From the NCBI GenBank assembly GCA_021805205.1, contig JAJZFV010000002.1, positions 186,001 through 250,000 on the forward strand: 64,000 nucleotides of DNA, read 5' to 3'. Both the position numbers and the translations under genes were made by a program. The notes under the pieces are model-generated. The model did no database searches. It was not told the origin of the DNA and saw only the letters and a list, made by a program, of their open reading frames with translations. Shown one piece after another: positions 18,113 to 26,507 of this stretch. This stretch comes from Actinomycetes bacterium. Lineage in GTDB: Bacteria > Actinomycetota > Acidimicrobiia > Acidimicrobiales > Acidimicrobiaceae. Every line of letters begins with the position of its first letter. Within the stretch, counting starts at the first letter, position 1.

Positions 18113-18849
18113 TCTCCCACGTTCACCATGCAATGGGAACCGCCTTTTCTTTCGTGATCGCCGACGACAATACCCCTGGATCAAAGATTGAAAAAGCGCT
18201 TGCGATGGCGTGCTCCGAGATCGACTCCCTCGACAATAGATTTAGCCCATGGAAAAGCGAGAGTGAGCTAAGTCGCTACAACCGTGGAGAGGTGAAACTT
18301 CCCTCCCCACTCTTTATAGAAGTAGTCGAAGAGTGCGAAAGGGCAAAAGCGTTGACTGCTGGCTTCTTTGATCCATGGGCATTGGGAGTAAAGTTCAATC
18401 CGACTGGAATAGTCAAAGGTTGGTCAGCCAAACGCGCCCTCTCGATCCTTATTGAAGCTGGGATTGAGGGTGGAGTCGTTAACGCCGGAGGCGACATCTG
18501 CGTAATTCCTGGCCGTTCTTACTTGATCGGGGTCCAGGACCCATTCAATTCGGGAGAGATGTTAGGCGCAGTAGAGGTTACAGATGCGGTAGCAACCTCT
18601 GGAAGCTATGAACGCGGCGACCATATCGTCAACGTAAAAGGTGGCACCATAACGACGATAGCCGCAACGATAATGGGCCAAGACTTGACCCTCTTAGATG
18701 CGTTCGCAACTGCTCTAATAGCAGGCGGTAGCGAAGTTCTAACTTTAGTATCTAAGTTGAACGAACTAGCTGCGATGATAGTAAAAAACGATGGATCGAT
18801 GCTTGCAACATCCAACTTTTCGTTCTCAAAGGGCGCCGAAGCTCCCTGA
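18109..18849 (+). CDS. apbE: FAD:protein FMN transferase (ApbE)
   Basis: Transfers FMN from FAD to a Thr of target proteins in a Mg-dependent reaction. Motifs in order: MGTAFSF, FSPWKSESELSRYN, FFDPWALG, GIVKGWSAKRA, VNAGGDICV, ATSGSYERG, and the metal-binding LLDAFATAL. No signal peptide or lipobox is visible, so it is probably cytoplasmic, unlike the lipoprotein forms of Gram-negatives. The GTG start overlaps the stop of the FMN-binding protein, its obvious substrate. At 246 residues it is a compact member of the family. Confidence 0.92.
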   Translation: MISHVHHAMGTAFSFVIADDNTPGSKIEKALAMACSEIDSLDNRFSPWKSESELSRYNRGEVKLPSPLFIEVVEECERAKALTAGFFDPWALGVKFNPTGIVKGWSAKRALSILIEAGIEGGVVNAGGDICVIPGRSYLIGVQDPFNSGEMLGAVEVTDAVATSGSYERGDHIVNVKGGTITTIAATIMGQDLTLLDAFATALIAGGSEVLTLVSKLNELAAMIVKNDGSMLATSNFSFSKGAEAP

Positions 18850-19420
18850 ATAGCAAAGACCAATTGTCGATATTCATTGGCATCTTCACCTAGTTAGCCA
18901 CGCAATCCCTAGGTGAGTTACCTTGAGTCATCGACAAATCTGACGCTAGTAAGACCACACGAGATACCTAACTTCTCTAGCTTCAGATTAATAATCAGAT
19001 CAATAAAAATTTACGAGGCGAAGTCGTCGATGCCAGAGTCGGCGGGCTGCCTCTGATCAGAGCAAATCTTTCGCTGTGCGGGATTGATAATTATGTCTAC
19101 TCCATCGTCAAGTCGGCGGCTCTACCGTTTCGAATTGACCAGCCCTATCTCAGTGACGACGTAATCATCTAGGTGTGTAGTCGATTTGCCACTGCTTGAG
19201 AGTTACCGTCGAAGTGGCAACTTCAAAGCTCATCAACGGCGAAAGTCGATAGAGATCGCAGGATTAGAAGTGATTGCTGCAAATACGACCGGCAGTTTCT
19301 GTAGGCGTCGCAATAGGTTGGCTTTTATAATTATTGCTCAGATTCGTATTTCAATAGCGTTGGTCGTGCTAACAGCGCATTCAAAGGCAGCAAACGACCC
19401 AGACTGGATGACCACAACCT
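18850..19420. other. Intergenic region, no gene recognised
   Basis: About 570 nt. The tracked ORF at 19186 lacks protein character. A 12-bp palindrome CTCTGATCAGAG lies at 19051-19062. Nothing else found. Confidence 0.45.
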
Positions 19421-20020
19421 TTGGATATTAAATTCTTTACGCAGGTCTTTGTGACCCTCTTGGTAATCATGGATCCCCTCGGGAACGTTCCCATATTTCT
19501 ATCTCTCACTAAGAACGTAGCTCCCAAAGCTCAACGCCATCTTGCACTCCAAGCGGTCCTCGTTGCAGGTGCGGTAATCGGTTCCTTCGCCCTTTTTGGC
19601 CAAGAGATCCTCTCTTACTTAGGGATTTCGATTCCTGCGCTGCAGGGCTCTGGCGGCCTCCTGCTTCTATTGGTATCACTAAAACTACTAACTGGTGGTA
19701 GCGAGGAGCACGCTCAGGTAGACGATGTCTCGGTAGCCCTAGTGCCCCTAGGTACACCACTCATTGCAGGTCCTGGTGCAATAGCTGCGACAATCGTCTT
19801 CGCCAAACAATCACACACCTTTGATAGATACACTGCCATAGCGGCTGCACTTGCCCTTGTACTTATTCTTCTATGGGTAACCCTCAGGTACTCACTAGCC
19901 TTGATACGCCTTCTCAAAGAGGGCGGAATAACATTGCTAACCCGAGTCTTTGGGCTATTACTAGCAGCAATTTCAGTTCAACTCATAGCCCAAGCAGTGC
20001 AAGGATTTGTCAAGGGTTAG
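19421..20020 (+). CDS. MarC-family integral membrane protein
   Basis: About six hydrophobic helices with the family signatures VIMDPLGNVPIFLSLT near the N-terminus and PLGTPLIAGPGAIAATIVF in the second half; 199 residues is normal for MarC/UPF0056. The family has no settled function (its early link to antibiotic resistance was withdrawn). The TTG start is the only start placing the first helix correctly. Monocistronic. Confidence 0.85.
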   Translation: MDIKFFTQVFVTLLVIMDPLGNVPIFLSLTKNVAPKAQRHLALQAVLVAGAVIGSFALFGQEILSYLGISIPALQGSGGLLLLLVSLKLLTGGSEEHAQVDDVSVALVPLGTPLIAGPGAIAATIVFAKQSHTFDRYTAIAAALALVLILLWVTLRYSLALIRLLKEGGITLLTRVFGLLLAAISVQLIAQAVQGFVKG

Positions 20021-20358
20021 GCAAATGTGCGCCCATACTTCTGGCATCTGGCGATAGCTAGAGATCAGAGTTGGTTGGAGTCGGCGAGGTGGATTGCACT
20101 GTGCAATCTTTCTACCATAGCAAATAAGTAGAAGCTCTGCACTCTGTCAATTTGCAAGGACAATCGGGGTAGAACCACTGCACTATCATCGACAATTGAT
20201 ATTTTGTTCCGAGAGCTCCTCAACCCCAAATAGTGCCACATCACTACGATTTCGAATCATCCATTTTATAGAAGGTTCGAAGGTGGTGGCCGCTACGGTT
20301 GTGGTAGCAAAAGAAGAGAGCTAGGCCATCGCCTAGCTCTCTTCTAACTATCTCGTCA
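20021..20358. other. Intergenic region with terminator hairpins
   Basis: Convergent gap between marC and asd. GATTGCACTGTGCAATC at 20092-20108 followed by TTTCT may be a weak marC terminator; the strong hairpin at 20312-20345 is listed separately. No gene. Confidence 0.5.
20312..20345 (-). terminator. Terminator of lysC-asd
   Basis: AGAAGAGAGCTAGG and CCTAGCTCTCTTCT form a perfect 14-bp stem; on the minus strand it is followed by TTTTGC, 13 nt after the asd stop. Confidence 0.85.
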
Positions 20359-21384
20359 CTATCGAGCTACGATACCCATCTCAATTAAGGCTTCAGCGAT
20401 CTGAATCGTATTTAGGGCCGCTCCCTTTCTTAGGTTGTCGCCGGAGATAAAGAGGGCTACTCCATTTTCGACACTGTCGTCTCTACGAATTCGTCCCACG
20501 ATCGATGGGTCGATTCCTGCTGCTTTCAGCGGGGTAGGAACATTGTCGACGATGACCGACGGAGCTTCAGCAACTACCTGACGGAGCTTTTCTATCTCAA
20601 ATTCTCTCTCGAGCTCAAGGTTCAACGCAACTGAGTGGCCAGTAAAGACCGGAACTCTAACGCAGGTAGTCGAGACCCTGAGTCCCGGTAGCTCTAAGAT
20701 CTTTCTACTCTCGTCACGAAACTTATGCTCTTCGTTGGTCTCATCGTCCACCAATGATCCCGCAAGTGGGATCACATTTCCGGCAATGGGTTCGAGGAAT
20801 GCCTTGGGGGCACCTAGATCAACGCTCGAACCATCGAAGGTGAGCTTGGCAATATCATCGCCAGCGCGATGGATCTGGCCGGCCAGCTCTTCGACACCTG
20901 CGACACCGGCACCTGATACGGCTTGATAGGTTGAGGCAACGACTCGCCTTAGTCCATAGGCCATGGCGATCGCCTTCATCGGCGACATACACACCATCGT
21001 GGTGCAGTTTGGATTGGCCACAATCCCGAGGGGGATATTAGAAAGAGCGTGGCCATTTACCTCAGGCACTACCAAAGGAACTTGATCATTCATTCGCCAA
21101 GCCGATGAGTTATCGATAACGATAGCACCAGCCGCCGCAACCTTGGGAGCCAAAACCTTAGAGGCTGTTGCACCATTTGAAAAGAGGGCGATGTCGATCC
21201 CGGTAAAGTCCGCTGTCTCTGAGTCTTCAACGACTACCTCTCGACCCATGAAGTTGAGGCTCTTTCCGGCCGAACGAGACGTTGCGAAAAACCGAATCTG
21301 ATCGATTGGAAACGATCTTTGCTCAAGGATCGCCCTCATTACTATGCCCACTTGGCCCGTGGCACCAAAGATTCCAAGGTTCAC
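20359..21384 (-). CDS. asd: Aspartate-semialdehyde dehydrogenase
   Basis: NADPH-dependent reduction of aspartyl phosphate to aspartate semialdehyde, the second step to lysine, threonine and methionine. The Rossmann motif is GIFGATGQVG, the catalytic Cys is in VANPNCTTM, and YQAVSGAGVAGVEEL and RVPVFTGHS (active-site Arg/His region) follow. The tracked start adds six residues; the GTG at 21384, 6 nt after GGAGGT, is the likely start and leaves about 30 nt to lysC. Operon lysC-asd ends at the hairpin just downstream. Confidence 0.95.
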   Translation of the reverse strand: MNLGIFGATGQVGIVMRAILEQRSFPIDQIRFFATSRSAGKSLNFMGREVVVEDSETADFTGIDIALFSNGATASKVLAPKVAAAGAIVIDNSSAWRMNDQVPLVVPEVNGHALSNIPLGIVANPNCTTMVCMSPMKAIAMAYGLRRVVASTYQAVSGAGVAGVEELAGQIHRAGDDIAKLTFDGSSVDLGAPKAFLEPIAGNVIPLAGSLVDDETNEEHKFRDESRKILELPGLRVSTTCVRVPVFTGHSVALNLELEREFEIEKLRQVVAEAPSVIVDNVPTPLKAAGIDPSIVGRIRRDDSVENGVALFISGDNLRKGAALNTIQIAEALIEMGIVAR

Positions 21385-21416
21385 GTTAGGACCTCCATTC
21401 AAATGAAAAGATTTAT

Positions 21417-22625
21417 CTAAAGCTCAAAGGCTTCGTGCAAAAGTCGAACTGCGTCTTCTACGTCCTCTTGGCGCACTACGCACGAGATCCGAATCGCTGA
21501 GGTGGAGATCATTTCGATATTAATCCCCCCCTTTGCCAAAGTCTCAAACATCGTTGCGGTAATTCCTGGATGGCTCTTCATTCCAGCACCTATCAAGGAG
21601 ACTCTCCCAATTCCCGAGTCGGCATAGGCCGTCCCGGCACCAATCTCGTTGGCGATCTCTTGGGTTACAGAAAGGGCAGCACTTAGATCTACCTGCGGAA
21701 CGGTAAAGGATATATCGGTAGTTCCACCATGTGAGACGTTTTGAACGATCATATCGACGTTGACGTTTCGATTAGCGATCTCGCGAAAGACGCGCGCGGC
21801 GATGCCTGGTTTATCGGGAACGCCTGTGACGGTAACCTTTGCTTCGCTGGTGTCATGGCTAATTGCTGAAACTACAGCCTGCTCCATCGTTTCATCCTCC
21901 TCTTGAACGGAAGTACCGGGCTCCCAGGTAAAACTTGATCTAACTTGTAGCGGCACCGAAAAGTTACGCGCGAATTCAACAGAACGAAGGGCGAGCACCC
22001 GCCCCCCAGATGCAGCCAGCTCAAGCATCTCTTCAAAGGAGATCTTGGAGATCTTCCGGGCATTGGGTACCACTCGAGGGTCGGCGGTAAAGACTCCAGG
22101 AACGTCGGTATAGATCTCACAAAGTTGGGCCTTCAGCGCGGCTGCCAGTGCTACTGCTGTTGTATCGGAGCCACCTCTACCGAGGGTAGTTACGTCGTGC
22201 TCAGTCGATACGCCTTGGAAACCGGCGACTACCGGAACCTTCCCACTTTGGAGTGCATCGAATAGGCGACCTGGGCGAATGTCAAGAATCTTTGCCTTGG
22301 TGTGATCAGTGTCGGTAATGATTCCAGCCTGCGAACCGGTAAACGACGCAGCTGCAACACCACGGTCGGCAAGTGCCATACAAAGAAGAGCCATGGATAT
22401 TCTCTCACCGGCCGTCAGCAACATATCCATCTCGCGTCCGGGATGGGTATTAGAGACGTCATTTGCAAGTCGGATCAAGTTATCGGTGGTCTTTCCCATA
22501 GCAGATACGACCGCTACAACTTGGTCACCTTTTCGCACCGTCCGTGCGATATGGTCGGCGACAGCCTGAATGCGGTCTGCATCGCCAACCGAAGTTCCAC
22601 CAAACTTTTGAACAATTAAAGCCAC
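21417..22625 (-). CDS. lysC: Aspartokinase with tandem ACT domains
   Basis: Phosphorylates aspartate to start the aspartate family of amino acids. Signatures: VQKFGGTSV at the N-terminus, FTGSQAGI, TLGRGGSDTTAVALA and a C-terminal pair of ACT domains (VTGVPDKPG..., SLIGAGMKSHPG...), so feedback inhibition by lysine and/or threonine is likely. Actinobacterial lysC often has an internal start giving the ACT-only beta subunit; I did not find a decisive one. GTG start; a possible -10 TATTAG lies 9 nt upstream on the minus strand. Confidence 0.95.
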   Translation of the reverse strand: MALIVQKFGGTSVGDADRIQAVADHIARTVRKGDQVVAVVSAMGKTTDNLIRLANDVSNTHPGREMDMLLTAGERISMALLCMALADRGVAAASFTGSQAGIITDTDHTKAKILDIRPGRLFDALQSGKVPVVAGFQGVSTEHDVTTLGRGGSDTTAVALAAALKAQLCEIYTDVPGVFTADPRVVPNARKISKISFEEMLELAASGGRVLALRSVEFARNFSVPLQVRSSFTWEPGTSVQEEDETMEQAVVSAISHDTSEAKVTVTGVPDKPGIAARVFREIANRNVNVDMIVQNVSHGGTTDISFTVPQVDLSAALSVTQEIANEIGAGTAYADSGIGRVSLIGAGMKSHPGITATMFETLAKGGINIEMISTSAIRISCVVRQEDVEDAVRLLHEAFEL

Positions 22626-22741
22626 GTTAACAAACTAATAGTCGCCAACACCTAAACCCACTTGGCCAATGGAGTAACGGTAGCGATAATTTGCACATTG
22701 GCGTGCCTCAATCTGGGAAATAGGGGCTCTTGATATCAACT

Positions 22742-22771
22742 TTGACACTTTAATTTCAAAGTCGACTATTT
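22742..22771 (+). promoter_or_regulatory. Promoter of first cyclophilin gene
   Basis: -35 TTGACA (22742-22747), 18-nt spacer, -10 CTATTT (22766-22771), GTG start 10 nt later at 22781. Confidence 0.45.
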
Positions 22772-22780
22772 TAGATCATT

Positions 22781-23611
22781 GTGCCAAGTGCTAAAAGAGA
22801 ACGAATTAGGGCTAACCAAGCCAAGAAGAGAGCGGCGGAGATGGCCGTAGTGAAGAAGAAGAATAGAGTCAAAAAGTCGATCTACGGTGCTGTCGGTGCC
22901 GTACTGGTCGTAGGAGCCATCTATCTGGTTTCTAGGCCAGCCTCGACTAAGTCGTCCACTGCCTCAGCTACATCGACCACGTCGGCAGCTGCGGCGGCCA
23001 CGACTACAACTGCAGCTGCGACCACCACTACCGCGGCCACAACAACAACGGCAGCCGCCACACCGCTGCCGTGTCCTCCAGCTACTGGGTCAGCAACTAG
23101 AGTCACAAAGTTCCCAGCCGCTCCCCCAATGTGCATCAATCCATCGGCGAGCTACAGTGCAACTGTTACGACCGATGTTGGTACCTTTACAATCGCCCTC
23201 AACGCTTCTATTGAGCCAAAGACTGTAAATAACTTTGTCTACCTAGCCAGATACCACTACTTCGACGGGATCATCTTCCATCGCGTTATTCCAGGTTTCG
23301 TGGTTCAAGGTGGAGATCCAACCGGTACTGGAACCGGCGGCCCCGGATATGAATTTGCCGACGAACTTCCTCCAGGCCAGAGCTACAAGATCGGAACAGT
23401 AGCTATGGCAAATGCTGGCCCCAATACCAATGGAAGCCAATTCTTCATCGTGGTTGGACCAGCTGGAACCTCCTTGCCCTACCAGTATTCGATCTTTGGA
23501 ACCGTCTCCTCGGGGATGAACGTAGTTCAAAAGATCGCAGCCGACGGAAGTGCCTCAGGAACGCCAACTGTCGTACACAAGATGATTTCAGTAACTATCA
23601 CCGGTCCGTAG
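22781..23611 (+). CDS. Membrane-anchored cyclophilin-type peptidyl-prolyl isomerase
   Basis: A basic N-terminus (RANQAKKRAAEM) and one membrane helix (AVGAVLVVGAIYLVS) are followed by an Ala/Thr-rich linker with TTTAA repeats (about residues 53-90) and a C-terminal cyclophilin domain: YHYFDGIIFHRVIPGFVVQGGDP, MANAGPNTNGSQFFI. The catalytic Arg (FHRVI) is present. It should act on protein folding outside the membrane. GTG start. A cytoplasmic-looking paralogue follows 63 nt downstream; the two share a 47-nt identical block. Confidence 0.9.
   Translation: MPSAKRERIRANQAKKRAAEMAVVKKKNRVKKSIYGAVGAVLVVGAIYLVSRPASTKSSTASATSTTSAAAAATTTTAAATTTTAATTTTAAATPLPCPPATGSATRVTKFPAAPPMCINPSASYSATVTTDVGTFTIALNASIEPKTVNNFVYLARYHYFDGIIFHRVIPGFVVQGGDPTGTGTGGPGYEFADELPPGQSYKIGTVAMANAGPNTNGSQFFIVVGPAGTSLPYQYSIFGTVSSGMNVVQKIAADGSASGTPTVVHKMISVTITGP
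23405..23451 (+). repeat. 47-nt block identical in both cyclophilin genes (copy 1)
   Basis: ATGGCAAATGCTGGCCCCAA...TTCTTCATCGT is identical to 24044-24090, including all synonymous positions. It encodes MANAGPNTNGSQFFI. Confidence 0.9.
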
Positions 23612-23674
23612 CAATTAGATACCCACCGCGAAGGTATTCGAAGTCAAGCTCATAGTATTGAGGTTATTACAAAA

Positions 23675-24253
23675 ATGTTCGGAAAGAAGGGGAAGATTAC
23701 TCCCATGGAATGTCCAAAAGTAGACGGCTCGAGCCCTAAAATTCAAAACTTTCCGGCAGAACCACCGATGTGCATCGATCCAGAGAAGAGATACTCGGCT
23801 CATTTCTCGACCTCAAAGGGCGAATTCATAGTAGCACTTGACACTATCAAGGCTCCAAAGACGGTAAATAACTTCGTCTACCTGGCGCGATACCACTACT
23901 ACGAGGGAGTGATCTTCCACCGAATCATCCCCGGCTTCGTAGTTCAGGGTGGAGATCCCACTGGAACAGGGGCGGGGGGACCTGGATATCGATTCGAAGA
24001 TGAGCTTCCAAAAGCTGGTCAATATCAAATCGGTTCAATCGCAATGGCAAATGCTGGCCCCAATACCAATGGAAGCCAATTCTTCATCGTCACTGGAGCA
24101 AGTGGTGTAGGTCTTCCACCTCTATATAGCCTATTTGGCCAAGTCATAAAGGGCATGGACGTAGTAACAGCGATCGAATCCGTGGGAACATCGAGTGGCA
24201 AGACGAAAGAGCAAGTGACCATCGAATCAGTTACAATCACCGAAGAGTCATAG
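23675..24253 (+). CDS. Cyclophilin-type peptidyl-prolyl isomerase (cytoplasmic paralogue)
   Basis: 192 residues, no signal or membrane helix. It begins near the point where the linker of the upstream gene ends, with PAEPPMCIDPEKRYSA matching PAAPPMCINPSASYSA of the paralogue. Core motifs: YHYYEGVIFHRIIPGFVVQGGDPTG and MANAGPNTNGSQFFI, so the active site is intact. Tandem duplication, with one copy anchored outside and one inside the cell, is the simplest reading. A strong terminator follows. Confidence 0.9.
   Translation: MFGKKGKITPMECPKVDGSSPKIQNFPAEPPMCIDPEKRYSAHFSTSKGEFIVALDTIKAPKTVNNFVYLARYHYYEGVIFHRIIPGFVVQGGDPTGTGAGGPGYRFEDELPKAGQYQIGSIAMANAGPNTNGSQFFIVTGASGVGLPPLYSLFGQVIKGMDVVTAIESVGTSSGKTKEQVTIESVTITEES
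24044..24090 (+). repeat. 47-nt block identical in both cyclophilin genes (copy 2)
   Basis: Second copy of the block at 23405-23451; see there. Confidence 0.9.
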
Positions 24254-24294
24254 CCAAGGGCTAGCAACTCCCAAGCAAAAGATTGAGACAATAA

Positions 24295-24320
24295 GGCCCC
24301 CTCGGCAATTCGAGGGGGCC
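24295..24320. terminator. Bidirectional terminator after the cyclophilins
   Basis: GGCCCCCTCG-gcaatt-CGAGGGGGCC followed by TCTCTTTT; lies between convergent genes. Confidence 0.9.
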
Positions 24321-24326
24321 TCTCTT

Positions 24327-25016
24327 TTACACCTCTACGTGAAATTCCAGATCATCGAGTTCAAGACGAGATCCATCGAAGTAGGCTTCGAACTCACCAC
24401 TACCGATCAATTCGAACTTCCCATCGGAGCTGCGATAGAGAAGATTCGACTCGTCTACTCCGACTGTGACGAATTGCGCCCCCTCGAGATAGTGGGTCCT
24501 CTCGCGCTTTTCACTAGACCACTGTGAATAGTGGGGGATAAAGGCGATCTTCTTTAACAAGCCAAGGCCGACGGTAAAGGCTCCTCCGCGAGGATCTACC
24601 ATCGGATCGGTCAAGACCATTCCACCACCGCTCGAACCAACGACGGTAGCTCCATTTTTCCAAGCTGCAACTATGGCATCTAGAGCAGGAGATTGCCAAA
24701 GAACCGATCTTAGGTGATGGGGAGAACCTCCCCCAAGGTAGATAAAGCGAGAGTTAGCGAGCTTGGCGAGCCACTTTTCATCAGAGGCATCGCTTCGATT
24801 TAAGATCATGATCGGGTCGACCTTAGCGTCGAACTTCTCAAAGTGCCCCTTGGCAGTTTCAATTGCCATCTCGGGATACTCATAGGCAGCCGCAGTGGGA
24901 AGAATCGATACTAGATCTGTCTTGGAAACCTCCAAAAGCATCGCATCAAAGGTACAGCTATCGGTCCACTCGGCACCACCGACTAGACCTATTAAACCTC
25001 TCATGGCCTGTGTCAT
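24327..25016 (-). CDS. Peptidase S51 family (peptidase E / cyanophycinase-like)
   Basis: Class I glutamine-amidotransferase-like fold with a Ser nucleophile. The nucleophile elbow is VGSSGGGMVL (families usually have GTSAGA or similar) and the preceding YLGGGSPHHL is the oxyanion/substrate loop; a possible His is in AFIPHYSQW. 229 residues matches S51 dipeptidases. No signal peptide, so cytoplasmic. The substrate (Asp dipeptides or something else) is not determined. ATG start behind GGAAAGG. Confidence 0.75.
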   Translation of the reverse strand: MTQAMRGLIGLVGGAEWTDSCTFDAMLLEVSKTDLVSILPTAAAYEYPEMAIETAKGHFEKFDAKVDPIMILNRSDASDEKWLAKLANSRFIYLGGGSPHHLRSVLWQSPALDAIVAAWKNGATVVGSSGGGMVLTDPMVDPRGGAFTVGLGLLKKIAFIPHYSQWSSEKRERTHYLEGAQFVTVGVDESNLLYRSSDGKFELIGSGEFEAYFDGSRLELDDLEFHVEV

Positions 25017-25074
25017 TATTACCTTTCCGCACTTTCTTACCCTTCAATCATAGGTCACTAACCTTTGGTCTCTA

Positions 25075-25080
25075 TAAGAT
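25075..25080 (+). promoter_or_regulatory. -10 box of ABM-fold gene (leaderless candidate)
   Basis: TAAGAT, 7 nt, ATG 25088. Supports the short start. Confidence 0.5.
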
Positions 25081-25087
25081 CACTTCT

Positions 25088-25393
25088 ATGTTTGCCCAAA
25101 CTCCAAATCCCCCCTATACCGCTGTTATCTTTACCTCCTGCCTCTCTGATGACATAGAGGGTTACGATATTGCAGCAGCCGAGATGGTGCGGTTAGCCCA
25201 AGAGCAAGAGGGGTATCTCGGCATCGAAAGCGCTAGGGAGAAGATCGGCATAACCGTCTCCTACTGGTGCGACGAAAGTTGTGCCAAAGAGTGGAAACAA
25301 AACGTGGACCACGCCCTAGTTCAGCGGATTGGGGCAGAGCGATGGTATCGACAATACAGAGTACGAATCGCCATAGTTACCCGCGATTACTAA
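25088..25393 (+). CDS. Small antibiotic-biosynthesis-monooxygenase (ABM)-fold protein
   Basis: 101 residues with the dimeric alpha-beta barrel pattern: VIFTSCLSDD strand, a helix with MVRLAQEQEGYLGIESAR, ITVSYWCDESCAKEW and a Trp/Tyr-rich C-terminus (RWYRQYRVRIAIV). Such proteins resemble YqjZ/HmoA-like proteins; enzyme activity is not evident. The tracked ORF opens 75 codons earlier at 24863, but that part is the antisense of the S51 peptidase and is spurious; ATG 25088 is supported by a -10 box. Confidence 0.75.
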   Translation: MFAQTPNPPYTAVIFTSCLSDDIEGYDIAAAEMVRLAQEQEGYLGIESAREKIGITVSYWCDESCAKEWKQNVDHALVQRIGAERWYRQYRVRIAIVTRDY

Positions 25394-25561
25394 GGTCTAC
25401 CCATTCCGTCAGCTGCCATAATTTTCATTCAATTTGCTCCGATTTGACTCTGTATTTGTTCGATTTTCCATGAAACCCACAAAAGTTTTTCCATCTTCTT
25501 TCAGGTCATATGTGAAATTTGGCACAATTGATCAAATTTGACCTATCACATATGGCGAACA

Positions 25562-25591
25562 TTGATATCGAATCTTCAATAACGCTAAATT
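25562..25591 (+). promoter_or_regulatory. Promoter of 3-hydroxyacyl-CoA dehydrogenase gene (leaderless candidate)
   Basis: -35 TTGATA (25562-25567), 18-nt spacer, -10 TAAATT (25586-25591), then 6 nt to ATG 25598. Confidence 0.55.
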
Positions 25592-25597
25592 GTGTGG

Positions 25598-26446
25598 ATG
25601 GAAATTCGCAAGGTGGGGGTCCTCGGATCCGGAATAATGGGCTCTGGTATAGCCGAGATAGCAGCAGAAGCTGGTTATGAAGTAATTCTTCGCTCGAGAA
25701 GGCAAGAGACCGCTGACCATATGCGAACCAGCGTCGAGAGATCACTTCTGCGGAAGATCGAAAAGGGTCGTTTGAGTGAAGATGCCGCCAGGGAGATTAT
25801 GGGGCGTATTCAAACTACATCCGATATCGATCTGCTTGGACCGTGTAACTTAGTTATCGAATCGGTGGTAGAAGATCTCGCGGTCAAGAAGAACCTCTTC
25901 GCAGAACTTTCAATTATCGTCGATGAGTCAACGATCATAGCAACCAACACCTCGACTCTTCCAGTGGTTGAATTAGCCGCTGTCACGAAGCATCCGGAGA
26001 GGGTCTGCGGCATTCACTTCTTTAATCCCGCAACCGTTATGAAGTTAGTCGAGATAGTCACTCCAATAACGGCCTCTGAGGAGACGATCTCAACTGCAGT
26101 TGAATTCGCTAAGTCACTCCACAAAGATGTAGTCAAGGTCAAAGATCAAGCAGGGTTCATCGTAAATGCCCTCCTCTTTCCCTACTTGAATAATGCAATT
26201 AGGATGGCAGATAGCGCCATGGCCTCGATCGAAGAGATCGACATCGCGATGAAGGGTGGGTGTGGCTTTCCAATGGGCCCCTTTGCCCTACTCGACCTAG
26301 TTGGGCTAGACACATCACTAGCGATACTCGACGCGCTCTATGAAGAGTTTCGCGATGCCAACTTTGCACCGGCACCCCTTCTTAGAAGAATGGTTGCTGC
26401 TGGATTTCTAGGACGCAAAACCAAAAAGGGTTTTTACAGCTATTGA
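25598..26446 (+). CDS. 3-hydroxybutyryl-CoA dehydrogenase
   Basis: NAD(P)-dependent interconversion of acetoacetyl-CoA and 3-hydroxybutyryl-CoA. The dinucleotide fold is GVLGSGIMGSGIAEIAA; IATNTSTLPV, the catalytic His in GIHFFNPATVMKLVEIV, and KDQAGFIVNALLFPYLNNAI are family motifs; the C-terminus KTKKGFYSY is typical. 282 residues is the single-domain size. Upstream of an ethylmalonyl-CoA-type mutase by 61 nt, so it probably feeds the ethylmalonyl-CoA pathway together with the thiolase and Ccr at 54-57 kb. ATG 25598 is preferred over the GTG 6 nt earlier. Confidence 0.92.
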   Translation: MEIRKVGVLGSGIMGSGIAEIAAEAGYEVILRSRRQETADHMRTSVERSLLRKIEKGRLSEDAAREIMGRIQTTSDIDLLGPCNLVIESVVEDLAVKKNLFAELSIIVDESTIIATNTSTLPVVELAAVTKHPERVCGIHFFNPATVMKLVEIVTPITASEETISTAVEFAKSLHKDVVKVKDQAGFIVNALLFPYLNNAIRMADSAMASIEEIDIAMKGGCGFPMGPFALLDLVGLDTSLAILDALYEEFRDANFAPAPLLRRMVAAGFLGRKTKKGFYSY

Positions 26447-26507
26447 TTGAGCTAGGTCATCTCATACCAAGGGCAGGCGACTGAATTCGCAGGAAAGGTT
26501 AGATCAA

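Noticed and set aside
24863-25087. N-terminal extension of the ABM-fold protein ORF
   Set aside because: Antisense to the start of the S51 peptidase gene; ATG 25088 has its own -10 box.
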